Assembly (NCBI RefSeq): GCF_027409185.1
Contig: NC_084467.1
Coordinates: 82,902,501 to 82,966,500, forward strand
Length of the DNA stretch: 64,000 nucleotides
Source: Cynocephalus volans
Taxonomy: Eukaryota > Chordata > Mammalia > Dermoptera > Cynocephalidae
Direction of reading: 5' to 3'
Positions within the stretch are counted from its first letter, which is position 1, and every line of letters begins with the position of its first letter. The position numbers were made by a program, and so were the translations under genes. The notes under the pieces are model-generated. The model was not told the DNA's origin. It did no database searches and saw nothing but the letters and a program-made list of their open reading frames with translations. Of this stretch, positions 24,070 through 32,889 are shown piece by piece.

Positions 24070-24245
24070 TAGTTTCTCCCTCTTATTGACTCCTGTAGTA
24101 CTTTAACTATACATCCAACACAGCTTTTATTACTGTGTCCCTTTTGGTTGTTATTTTTTTGTTTAGATTGATAATTTTAAGAGGACAGGACTATTTTATT
24201 TACTTTTGAATTTCTTGTAGGTACACGAGTCGCAGGATAATTTCT
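24070..24245 (+). repeat. L2 LINE 3' fragment
   Basis: The 'ttttaagaggacaggactat' block is the L2 3' end pattern (gaggacagggactatgtct). Confidence 0.5.
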
Positions 24246-24373
24246 TGAGATAACAGCATATGTTTTCTCTGTACATTTTCCCCTTTCTCTGCTCCCCTTC
24301 AGAAAGCAAGCTCTATGCCTCACTGCTTTCATTGAAGTTAGAGGTAGAGGGCTTCATGACTTTTGATCGTCAA

Positions 24374-24434
24374 AGCTTAAACTGAGACTAAAAAGCTTAA
24401 ACAGAGACTAAAATGCCTAAACAGAGACTAAAAA
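24374..24434. repeat. 20-bp tandem repeat, three copies
   Basis: Three consecutive near-identical units read agcttaaacagagactaaaa with small changes. Confidence 0.9.
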
Positions 24435-24714
24435 GATCCTGCCCAAGACTAGAGGAGAGAGGGGTTCTTTAGCTGAATGGTGCAGCAGGTCAGCTGGATG
24501 GTAGGTCTGAAGATCCAAGTCTCACTCAAGATCCCTGCACTTCATTTGTGAAATAGAAGGAACCATGCAGGCTGGGACAATGACACTTTAGTCACAGCTA
24601 GTGTAGACAGATGATTAATAACTAGAGGGGGTCTCCATAATGCCTTAGAGATGTATGAGACCCCAGAACTTTGACACAAGCCTCAATGGAGGAAAGCCCG
24701 GGAAGAGTGCTTTT

Positions 24715-25374
24715 TCATATTTAAATGTCATTCTAAATTGCAATAGGTTTAACAAATGGTGCTGGGACAACCGGATATCCACATGCAAATGAGTGAAGTT
24801 GGACACCTACCTCACACCATATGCAAAAATTAATTCAAAATAGATCAACAACCTAAGGGAAGAGGTAAAACTGAAAAACCCCTAGAAGAAAACCTGGAGA
24901 GTAAATCTTCATGACCTTGGATTTGGCAATGGATTCTTAGGTATGACACCAAAAGCATAAGTTACAAAAGAAAAACGTAAATAAATTTGATTCCATCAAA
25001 ATTTAAACTTTTTTGTGTTAAAAAAACATTATTAAGAAAGTGAAAAGGCAAACTACAGAATGGGAGAAAATATTTGCAAATCATGTTTAATAAGGATTTA
25101 GTATCTAGAATATGTAAGGAACTCTCACAACTCAACAACAAAAAGACAAGCAACCCAATTTTTAGAAGGGCAAAAACATTGAGTAGATATTTCTCCAAAG
25201 AAGATTTACAAATGGCAACAAAAACTTGAAAAGATACTCAAAATCATTAGTCATTGGGGAAATGCAAATGAAGACCACAATGAGATATAACTTCCCATCC
25301 ATTAAAATGGCTATGATAATAATGATAATAATAAATGGAAGACAACGAGTGTTGGCAAGGATATGGAGAAATTA
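24715..25374 (+). repeat. L1 ORF2 3' part, left half (split)
   Basis: Characteristic ORF2 text: 'acaaatggtgctgggacaac', 'gatttggcaatggattctta', 'gaactctcacaactcaacaa', 'ggcaaggatatggagaaatt'. The same L1 resumes at 27599, so the VNTR element A inserted into it. Confidence 0.85.
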
Positions 25375-25599
25375 TTATTTTTAATTTTAACTTTTATTGA
25401 ATCAAAATTGATTATACATATTTTGGCGTTTCAACATTGAGATATGTTGATCAAATCAATATTACTAGCATATATATTGTTACAAATTGTAATTATTCTT
25501 TATACCCTTTGTCCAATCCCTCTTCATCCCCCTTTCCCTCCCTCCGCCCCCCTCTAATCACTCTACATTTCTTCTCACCCTCTGAAAGAATAATGGTTA

Positions 25600-25670
25600 C
25601 TGTTGATTTGCTGCCCAAATGATCTGTCCAATACTGAGAGGCATTATCAGGTCCCCCAATACTATCATAG
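25600..25670 (-). pseudogene. Scrap of L1 ORF2 endonuclease region in element A
   Basis: On the minus strand the text (gtattgggggacctgataat, then cagtattggacagatcat) matches the conserved 'GDFNTPLS' neighbourhood of L1 ORF2 at DNA level. One frame reads LGDLIMPLSIGQII, so the reading frame is already lost. The same scrap at the same junction occurs in copy B. Confidence 0.65.
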
Positions 25671-25901
25671 AGCAGATGTCTCTTCCATCACTATGAAATG
25701 GGCTCTGTGGAGCAGACATCCTCCTCCTTTCTTTATCTCTGCTGGTGACTCCCCTTGTGTCAACTCACTCCGGTGGCTGGCGGACCATCTGCATGGTGGT
25801 TGTGGCATCTAGCTGCCTTCCAGCAGCCATCATTATCGTGGTAGCTATGGTGGGCCACCCACATGGAGGAGATGTTTTTGGCCTGCTCTGTGGTGCTGGC
25901 A

Positions 25902-26790
25902 GTGTGCCTGGTTGTGCAGAGTGTCTGATCCCCAGTTCCATGCCCTGGGTCACTGAGTGGGTCTCAAGGCACTGGCATAGTGTGCCTGATTGTGGGAGGG
26001 GGGGTCCAGTCCCCTTCTCCATACCCCAGATACCTGGGTGGGCCCTGGGGCACTGGCACAGGGTGCCTGGTTGTGGGATGGGGGTCTTGTCCCCATCTCC
26101 ATGCCCCAGGTCCCTGAGCAGGCCCCAAGGTGATGGCATGGTGTGCCTGGTTGTGGGAGGGGGGGTCCGGTCCCCTTCGCCTTCCCCCGGATCCCTGAGT
26201 GGGACCCGAAACATTGGTGCAGGGTGCCTGGTTGTGGGAAGGGGGTCTGGTCCCCTTCTCTATGTCCTGGGTCCCTGGGCGGGCCCCAAGGCACTGGCAT
26301 GGTGTGCCTGGTTATGGGACGGAGGTTCGGTCCCCTTCTCCATGCCCTGGGTCCCTTGGCAGGCCCTGAAGTGTTGGCATGGTGAGCCTGGTTGTGGTTG
26401 GTGGGTCCAGTCCCCTTCTCCATGCTCCAGGTCCCTGGATGGGCCCTGAGGTGCTGGCATTCTGGTGCCTGGTTGTGTGAGGGGGGTCCAGTCCCATTCT
26501 CCATGCCTCAGGTCCCTGGGTGGTCCCCAAGGCACTGGCATGGGGTGCCTGGTTGTGGGAAGGGGGTCCAGTCCCTGGCTGCTAGCCCCAGGTCCCCAGG
26601 CAGGCCCCTAGGCATTGGTGGTATGCTGGTATGTGGGAGTGGGGTCCAGTCCTTGACTCCAATCCTCAGGTTCTGGGTGGAGCCCTGAGGTGCTGGCAGT
26701 GTGAGTGGTTGTGGGCAGGGGTCCTGCCCCTGGCTCCATGCCTCATGTCCCCTGGTGGGCCCCAAGGCATTCATGGTGTGCCTGGGCCGG
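25902..26790 (-). repeat. 80-bp GC-rich VNTR of element A (about 11 units)
   Basis: Units begin at about 25902, 25980, 26061, 26141, 26222 and 26302 and continue to about 26790, a period of 78-81 bp. Each has a ggtgcctggttgtggga start and a ccccttctccatgcc middle. Units at the 5' end of the element (26540-26790) are more divergent than those near 26000-26500. Confidence 0.95.
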
Positions 26791-27598
26791 AACTAAGTTT
26801 TTGTCCTTTCTTGCTTCTAAAACAGGGGAACTTCCTGTGGGAACCAGTACTTGAGCTGTGTGGTTGAGGGAAATTGCTACTTTGCTGCTGTTTCCCTAGG
26901 GAAGACTTTCTGTTCAGCTCAGGGTTTAATGGTTGACCTTATAGGTACTTTTGGCTCTCCACATACTCGGTACACCTGTGTTGTGTAGAAACTCTGATCT
27001 GGGCCAGAGTTTTTTCATCAAACTGTACCCCATGCAATTCTGCATACCCGACCAGTCTCCTCTGGAGATCCAGGATCAGCTGTCCTTGCTGTGTCCCAGT
27101 GTTCTCCCCCTGTGGGCCTGTTTCCCCCACCGCCCGTGCTCCAAACACTTCCCATGGGACAGGCCCTGTGCTGGTCCCCTGTGATGACTCAACGGCTTCT
27201 GAGTGGCTCCCCTTTTTCAGCTGTTCTGGCTCCCCGCTCCTGCGTGGGTCCACGGGAACCCTGTTAGTGGTCTTGCTGTCCTGGAAGCCACCAAAGTCCT
27301 CTTCTCCTCTGCCGCCTCCAAGTAACTCCATCTAAAGGGCACAGCTGTGGCTTCTGCCGGCTCTGCTCCATGTGCTCCAGCATTAAAGTGGCTGCAGCCC
27401 AAAATGCTGAGAGCAGTTTTTTCTTTCTCTCTTCGTGGTTTCTCCCGCCTTGATGAGTTCCATAGGTCTCTCCTCCTCTTCACCTGAGCTCCAGCGGCCC
27501 CAGCTTGACTGGTTACATTTTTATAGTTGTAAATTCGTTGATTTGTGGGAGAGAGTGGAACTGGGGACTGTCTATTCTGCCATCTTGACCAGAAGTCA

Positions 27599-28291
27599 GA
27601 TGTGGAGAAATTAGAACCCTTATTTATTGTTGGTGAGGATGTAGAATGGGCCATCTGCTGTGGAAAAAATTGCCAGTTTCTCAAAAAGTTAAACATAGAA
27701 TTTAAAAAGTTTAAGTAAAAAGTTAAACATATAATTACTATGTGACCTAGCAATTCTACTCCTAGGTATATACTCAGGTATATACTTTTGTTTACTCAGA
27801 TACTCAAATGAATACTTGTACATGCATGTTCGCATGTTCATTGCAGCATTAATCACAATGGCCAAAAGGTGGAAACAACCCAAGTGTGCATCAGCTGATG
27901 AATGGATAAAAAGTATGGTCTTTCTATATGATGAAATATTACTCATCCATAAAAGGGAATAAAATATTAATAAATGCTACAACATGGATGAACCACACAA
28001 ACATTATGCTAAGTGAAAGAAGCGAGACACAAAAGGTCACATCCTGTATAATCTAATTTATATGAAATATCCAGAATAGGTAAATCCATAGAGACAGAAA
28101 GCAGATTGATGGTTGCCAGGGATTGGGGATAGGAAAGAAAGGAGAGTGACTGCTTAATGGGTACAGGGTTTTCGTTGACAGTGATGAAAATGCTTTAGAT
28201 CTAGGAAGAGGTGGGAGTTGCCCAACATTGTAAATGTACTAAATGCCATCGAACTGTTCACTTTAAAATAGTTAATTTTATGTTACATGAA
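27599..28291 (+). repeat. L1 ORF2 3' end and 3' UTR, right half (split)
   Basis: It continues the L1 of 24715-25374: 'ctatgtgacctagcaattct', 'tgttcattgcagcattaatc', 'atgctaagtgaaagaagcga', 'ttttatgttacatgaatg'. The tail resumes after the LTR at 28700-28745. Confidence 0.85.
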
Positions 28292-28699
28292 TGATAGAGT
28301 TTGCATGTGTTGTCCCCTCCAGAACTCATGTGGAAATCTGATCCCCAATGTGGCAGTGTTGGAAACTGATTGAGTCATGCGGGAAGATTCCTCATGAATG
28401 GATTAGTGCTCTCCCGAGGTAGGTGAAGTAATGAGTGAGTTTTTGCTCTGTTAGTTCCTGCAAGAGCTGGTTGTTTATAGGACCCTGGCACCTCCTCTTT
28501 GTCTCTCTCTTGCTTCCTCTCGCCATGTGATCTGCTTGTGCCCTCCAGCTGCCTGCCACTTTCTGCCATGAGTAGAAACAGCCTGAGGCCCGTGTCAGAT
28601 GCAGCCCTCCCAGGATTGTAAGCCAAATAAACCTCTGTTCTTTATAAATTACCCAGTCTCAGGTAATTCTGTTATAGTAACACAAAATGGACTAATACA
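28292..28699 (+). mobile_element. Solo MaLR (MST/THE1-like) LTR
   Basis: TGATAGAG start and ACTAATACA end. It carries the block aaattacccagtctcaggta and AATAAA-type signal near 28626. Imperfect flanking 5-mers (atgaa/gtgaa) suggest a duplication. It sits inside the 3' end of the old L1 and is the same family as the minus-strand LTR at 9504. Confidence 0.8.
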
Positions 28700-28745
28700 G
28701 TGAATGTCACCTAATTACAAAAAAATTTTAAATGTAATAGGTGAT
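28700..28745 (+). repeat. Terminal L1 tail (continuation)
   Basis: The segment tgtcacctaattacaaaaaa is the end of the L1 3' UTR interrupted by the LTR at 28292. Confidence 0.6.
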
Positions 28746-28749
28746 GTAT

Positions 28750-29870
28750 TCACCCGGTTAAAAGCTGAAAAGATACAAACTTATTCAGTGGAAAGTCTTC
28801 TTCTTACCCCACGCTTAGTTACCCTTCCTGAAATCAACCAATATTATCAACTTCATGAGTATCTTTCCATAGATATTTCATTCTTCCATAAACAAATAAA
28901 TATATATTCCCCCACCACAGTCCTTTTATGAATGGTAACATACTCTTCTGCACCTGGCTTTTTTTTTCCTTAACATTATATTTGGAAATAATTCCATGTT
29001 AGTAGATACAGAATTGCTTCATTTTTTCAATAGATGTGTAATAGTCCATTACATTTATTTATCCAGTCTTTCACTAATGGACTGAGAAAAGTTCCCAATT
29101 CTTTGCTTTTACAAAGATACGTTATACCTATGAAATTTCACTTATATGAGAGTGCATCTGCAAAATCAATTCCCTGAAGTAGAATTGCTGAGTCAGAGCA
29201 TATATGCATTTGTAGCTATTTTTTAAGCTATTGCTCAATTGATTTCTAGACTTTATACTCATTTATTTGTCTCTCAGAAACATTAATCAAAAATTACAGT
29301 GTGTTATCAAACTTCGGGATCTTTGCCAATCTGGCAGAGGAAGATTGTATTTTAGTGTAATTTCATTTTGTATCTCTTATTTGTGATGAAAACAAAGTTG
29401 ACAATATCTTCTATATTTAAGAGCCATTTTAACTTTTTCTTCTGTAAACTATTTCATATTCTTTACCCATTTTTCTATTCAGCTTTTGGACTTTTTCTCA
29501 ATGATTCGATGGTACTTTTAGGAAAATTAACCACTTATCTATGAAATGAAGTGCAATTTTCTGCTACAGTTTACTTTCTATTCTATTTACAGGTTTTTTT
29601 GTCATTATGAAATTATTTTTAAGTAGTCAAATTTATCAATTTTTATCTTCTATGACTTCTGGATTTTAATACTTAGAAAGGTCTTCCTCCTGCAAGATTA
29701 TAAAATATTTCATAAAGAATTCTTTCATGTTCTCTTGTAATATTTTTATGGTTTCTTTTTTAATTCATGAGCAATTGTGAATTTATTATTTTTTTATTCT
29801 GTTTGGAGTATGAGGTATGGATACAACTTTTATTTTTTTATTTTTTCAGATTACATGGGATAAAAGAAAA
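28750..29870 (-). repeat. Old L1 3' UTR and ORF2 end
   Basis: Reverse-complement L1M: 'ttccatgttagtagatacag', 'cattacatttatttatccag', 'ccctgaagtagaattgctga', then 'tttgtgatgaaaacaaagtt'. Confidence 0.65.
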
Positions 29871-30055
29871 ATAAGATTTGGCTTCTCTCACAAAGGTTAC
29901 TGCTGTTTAAATAAATAAACATTACAGACACTGTGACAGGAGTCTGAACAGGGTTCAGTAGGCACATGAAGGAGAGGAAAGGGAGCACAGAAAAAGTTTC
30001 ATTAGGAAATATATTTCCAGTACTTACTGATAATCTGAATTAACATTCCCGTACC
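29871..30055. other. No recognised feature
   Basis: AT-rich; nothing nameable. Confidence 0.35.
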
Positions 30056-30059
30056 CTTC

Positions 30060-30475
30060 TGCACACTCTCTTCATCTTTATTCTGGAACTCTGGAATCTG
30101 CAGGCCTCCAGGTTCCCATATTATCTTTTTAATTGTTCTCACTCTCCTTCTGGCTTCTTTTCCTTCTTCCTTCCCTCGACTGTAGATGTTTCCTAGGATT
30201 ATATTCCCTTTCTCACCTGCTCATTCTTCTTTTAAAAAATCTTACTCATTTCTAAGAATTCATCTATTTTGCATATGGGAGACCTATAAATCTATACGTA
30301 TTTTTTCTAAATCTATATTTGAAATTCATCATATTGGAATTTTATATTGTTTATTTAATGTCTGTTTCCCTTCTAGATTATTCTGGGTGAGGACTGTTCT
30401 ATTTTTCTTACCACTGGTCCTAGTTCTTGGCATATAGTAAGATGTTAATAAATATTTTTATGTGAATAAATGTTT
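30060..30475 (+). repeat. L2 LINE 3' end
   Basis: It ends in 'cttggcatatagtaagatgt' plus 'taataaatatttttatgtga', the L2 3' terminus pattern. The upstream text is compatible. Confidence 0.55.
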
Positions 30476-30559
30476 AGCACTGATTTTTTTTTTCCAGGCA
30501 CTGGATCTTAATTTTCTGATTACCTTTTGGGATTTTCCACTGGACACTACTCTTAGAAC

Positions 30560-30660
30560 CTCAAAGTTAGTTTGTATAGTCAACAAATATTTACTGAGCA
30601 CCTGTTATGGGGCAACACTGCATCAGGCCCAAGGATATACCTACTCTAAAGAAACAAAAA
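30560..30660 (+). repeat. Ancient mammalian repeat fragment
   Basis: 'caacaaatatttactgagca' followed by 'cctgttatggggcaacactg' is the common old repeat also seen at 15570, 49780 and 62930. Confidence 0.4.
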
Positions 30661-30699
30661 GTACAATTGTGAGGTATATGTGTTTTAAATTGGTATGAC

Positions 30700-31280
30700 C
30701 TACTTCCTAAGTCTGGGGTAAAAAAGCACATGTATTTTTTCCAACTAATTGTCCAATTTGGGCCCTTATTAGGAAATTGTGAGGCTGCCTCTCTCACCTA
30801 ATTTACCAAAAACTATGGGAGCTACTCATCCCAAAGATGTTAGACTTGTTTCTAGACAAAAGGAGGAACTGAAGCTTCCCAGTAGTCTTTTGACCAGATT
30901 TTTGGCTACCAAAAACGTTTGGCCGCTAGTGGTGTTGCCATTTCAAGGTGGCTCTCCTCAGTCCCAAGTCTCTTTGCTCCCCTGTTATGATGTCCTATTT
31001 GAACAGGTTGCAGAAGGGCTGAAAGCATGGACTTCTAAGTTTTTCCTATGCTTGGATGTTGTTCTCCAAAAACATGGGTAGTTCCTAGGTGACTGAATTG
31101 GGATGGCCTTTAAGGCTTAGCCATGTACTGTGCAGGAACCAGCTCTTCCTGTGGCCACTAGGCTCTGTTGTTGCAGCCAAACCTCCCATTCCTCCTGAAG
31201 AGTTCCTCCTTAGAACCATGAGTTGGCAAGACAGGATCATCTCAGTTTATCAGAAAGTCTAATAATGTTGAACCTCAAAA
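30700..31280. other. Unrecognised block, host for element B
   Basis: A 100-codon frame (30779-31081, + strand) has no domain I recognise. The block continues at 32614 beyond element B, so the two parts were once contiguous. An old ERV or LTR origin is possible but not shown. Confidence 0.35.
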
Positions 31281-31291
31281 GAGGAGGTTGA

Positions 31292-32105
31292 AGGCACACT
31301 GCGCCAGCACCTTGACACCCATCCGGGGATCTGAGGCATGGAGAAGGGGACCGAACCTCTCTTCTACAACCAGGCACATCCAGCCAGCACCTCGGGGCCT
31401 GCCCAGGGACCCAGGGCATGGAGAAGGGGACTGGACCTCTCTCCTACAACCAGGCACACCAAGCCAGTGCCTCAGGGCCCACCTAGGGACCTGAGGCATG
31501 GAGAACGGGACCAGATCACCCTCCCACAACCAGGCACACTGCGCCAGCACCTCAGGGCCTGCCTGGGGACCCAAGGCATGGATAAGGGGACCAGACCTCT
31601 CTCCCACAACCAGGCACACCAAGCCAGTGCCTCAGGTCCTGCCCAGTGACCTGAGGTATGGAGCCGGGGACAGGACCCTTCTCCCAGAAACAGGCACAAA
31701 ACACCAGCACCTCGGGGCCCCCCTGGGTATGCGAGGCAAGGAGAAGGGGACCGGACCCTCCTCCCACAACCAGGCACATAGTGCCAGCACTTTGGGGCCT
31801 GCCCAGAGACCCAGGGCATGGAGAAGGGGACCAGACCACTCTCCCTCAACCAGGCACACCACTCTAGCACCTCGGGACCTGCCCAGGGACCCAGGGCATG
31901 GAGAAGGGGACCAGATTCCTTTCCCACAACAGGCACACCAAGCCAGCTCCTTGGGTCTTGCCTGGTGACCTGAGGCATGGAGAAGGGGTCCGGCCACCCC
32001 TCCCACAATCAGGCACATGGCGCCAGTGCCCTGGGGCCTGCCCAGGGACCAGAGGCATGGAGAAGGGGCCCAAACACACCCCACAACCAGGCATACCACC
32101 AGTGC
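31292..32105 (+). repeat. 80-bp VNTR of element B
   Basis: Unit starts are near 31292, 31374, 31454, 31534, 31614, 31693, 31774, 31854, 31932, 32012 and 32090. Consecutive units differ at the position after 'aggcaca' (ctgcgcc versus ccaagcc), and some variants recur two units apart, hinting at a 160-bp higher-order unit. Confidence 0.95.
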
Positions 32106-32317
32106 CAAGGAGCATACCAAAAACAGCACCACCACAGCCACCACAGTAACCATGGCTGCCGCAAAAGCAGGTAGATGCCACAACCACCACACAGATGGTC
32201 TGCCAACCATTGGAGTGCATTCACACAAGAAGAGTCACCAGCAGAGACAAAGAAAAGAAGAGGATGTCTCTTTCCACAAAACCCATTTCAGAGTGATAGA
32301 AGAAGCATCTGCTCTAT

Positions 32318-32395
32318 GATAATATTGGGGGACCTGATCACATCTCTCAGCATTGGACAGATCGTCTAGGCAAGAAATCAACAGAGTAACCTTTA
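32318..32395 (+). pseudogene. Scrap of L1 ORF2 endonuclease region in element B
   Basis: The text aatattgggggacctgatc followed by agcattggacagatcgtct parallels the L1 ORF2 region. One frame reads IILGDLITSLSIGQIV then stop. It is non-functional. Confidence 0.65.
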
Positions 32396-32431
32396 TTCTT
32401 TCAGAAGGAGAGAAGAAATCTAAGGCAATTA

Positions 32432-32480
32432 GAGCGGGGAGGGGGAGGGAATGGGGGATGAGGAGAGGTTGGACAAGGGG
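32432..32480 (+). other. G-rich tract in element 3' UTR
   Basis: Several G-runs in a row (gcggggagggggaggga and onward) are typical of L1 3' UTRs and could form a G-quadruplex. Copy A has the equivalent C-rich run on the + strand at about 25505-25555. Confidence 0.7.
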
Positions 32481-32613
32481 CATAAAGAATAATTACGATT
32501 TGTAACAATATATATGCTAGTAATATTGATTTAATCAACATATCTCAATGTTCAACCCCAAAAATATGTATAATTGATTTTGATTCAATAAATAAAATAA
32601 ATTTTAAAAAAAT

Positions 32614-32889
32614 GAGGGGGTTGAGGTCTCTATCTCTTTTCTCTGGGAGGCTCTCCTGTAAGAACTTTCCCAATACCAGTTTGGGCTGAGTAAGGCTATT
32701 TAGAAGCATGGTCTTCTCAAGATGTCCAATTACATACTTTCCCTGGTGCAATGGGCACCTACTCTCCTTCCATTTGCATCAGTGTAAGGAAGGTGCTTCT
32801 CAAGTGAATATTTTCTGAGCAAAGATGATCTGCTCCTGCTGACTTAAGGAGTTTACTTTGCCAGATTGGCAGTTTCTCTTAAAAAGAAG
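32614..32889. other. Unrecognised block (right half of host of element B)
   Basis: See 30700-31280. I recognise no feature. Confidence 0.35.

Larger units (their letters stand above)
25375..27598 (-). mobile_element. L1-derived VNTR retroelement, copy A (full length)
   Basis: It sits in an older L1 with a 15-bp target-site duplication differing at one base (gatatggagaaatta 25360-25374; gatgtggagaaatta 27599-27613). Order on the minus strand: an L1-like 5' end beginning near 27598, with a YY1-type core (caagatggc, 27579-27587); a 5' UTR head to about 26790; an 80-bp VNTR (26790-25902); a second UTR block (25900-25675); a scrap of ORF2 endonuclease-region DNA (about 25670-25600); an L1 3' UTR with G-rich run; and an A-rich tail. 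ORF1 and most of ORF2 are absent, so it must borrow L1 machinery in trans. The long frames through the array are chance. Architecture recalls primate SVA but the parts differ. Confidence 0.8.
31292..32613 (+). mobile_element. L1-derived VNTR retroelement, copy B (5'-truncated)
   Basis: Same family as copy A, opposite strand. It starts inside the VNTR (31292), runs through about ten to eleven 80-bp units to about 32105, then the UTR block (agagtcaccagcagagacaa at about 32230), the ORF2-endonuclease scrap (32318-32395), the G-rich 3' UTR (32432-32480) and an A-rich tail ending near 32613. Imperfect flanking repeats (gaggaggttgaagg at 31281-31294; gagggggttgagg at 32614-32626) look like a decayed target-site duplication. 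It shares the UTR/ORF2 junction with copy A. Confidence 0.8.

Noticed and set aside
25745..26449. 234-codon open frame on the + strand (also 149 and 184 codons on the minus strand)
   Set aside because: It runs through the 80-bp VNTR. Because 80 is not a multiple of 3, the frame cycles and repeats every 240 bp. Long frames there come from low stop-codon content in GC-rich DNA, and no family resemblance is seen.
26939..27753. 130- and 178-codon minus-strand frames
   Set aside because: They lie in the L1-type 5' UTR head of element A and run past its border into the old L1.
31472..32228. 178- and 198-codon frames over array B
   Set aside because: Same reason as array A; both strands are open together, a sign of chance.
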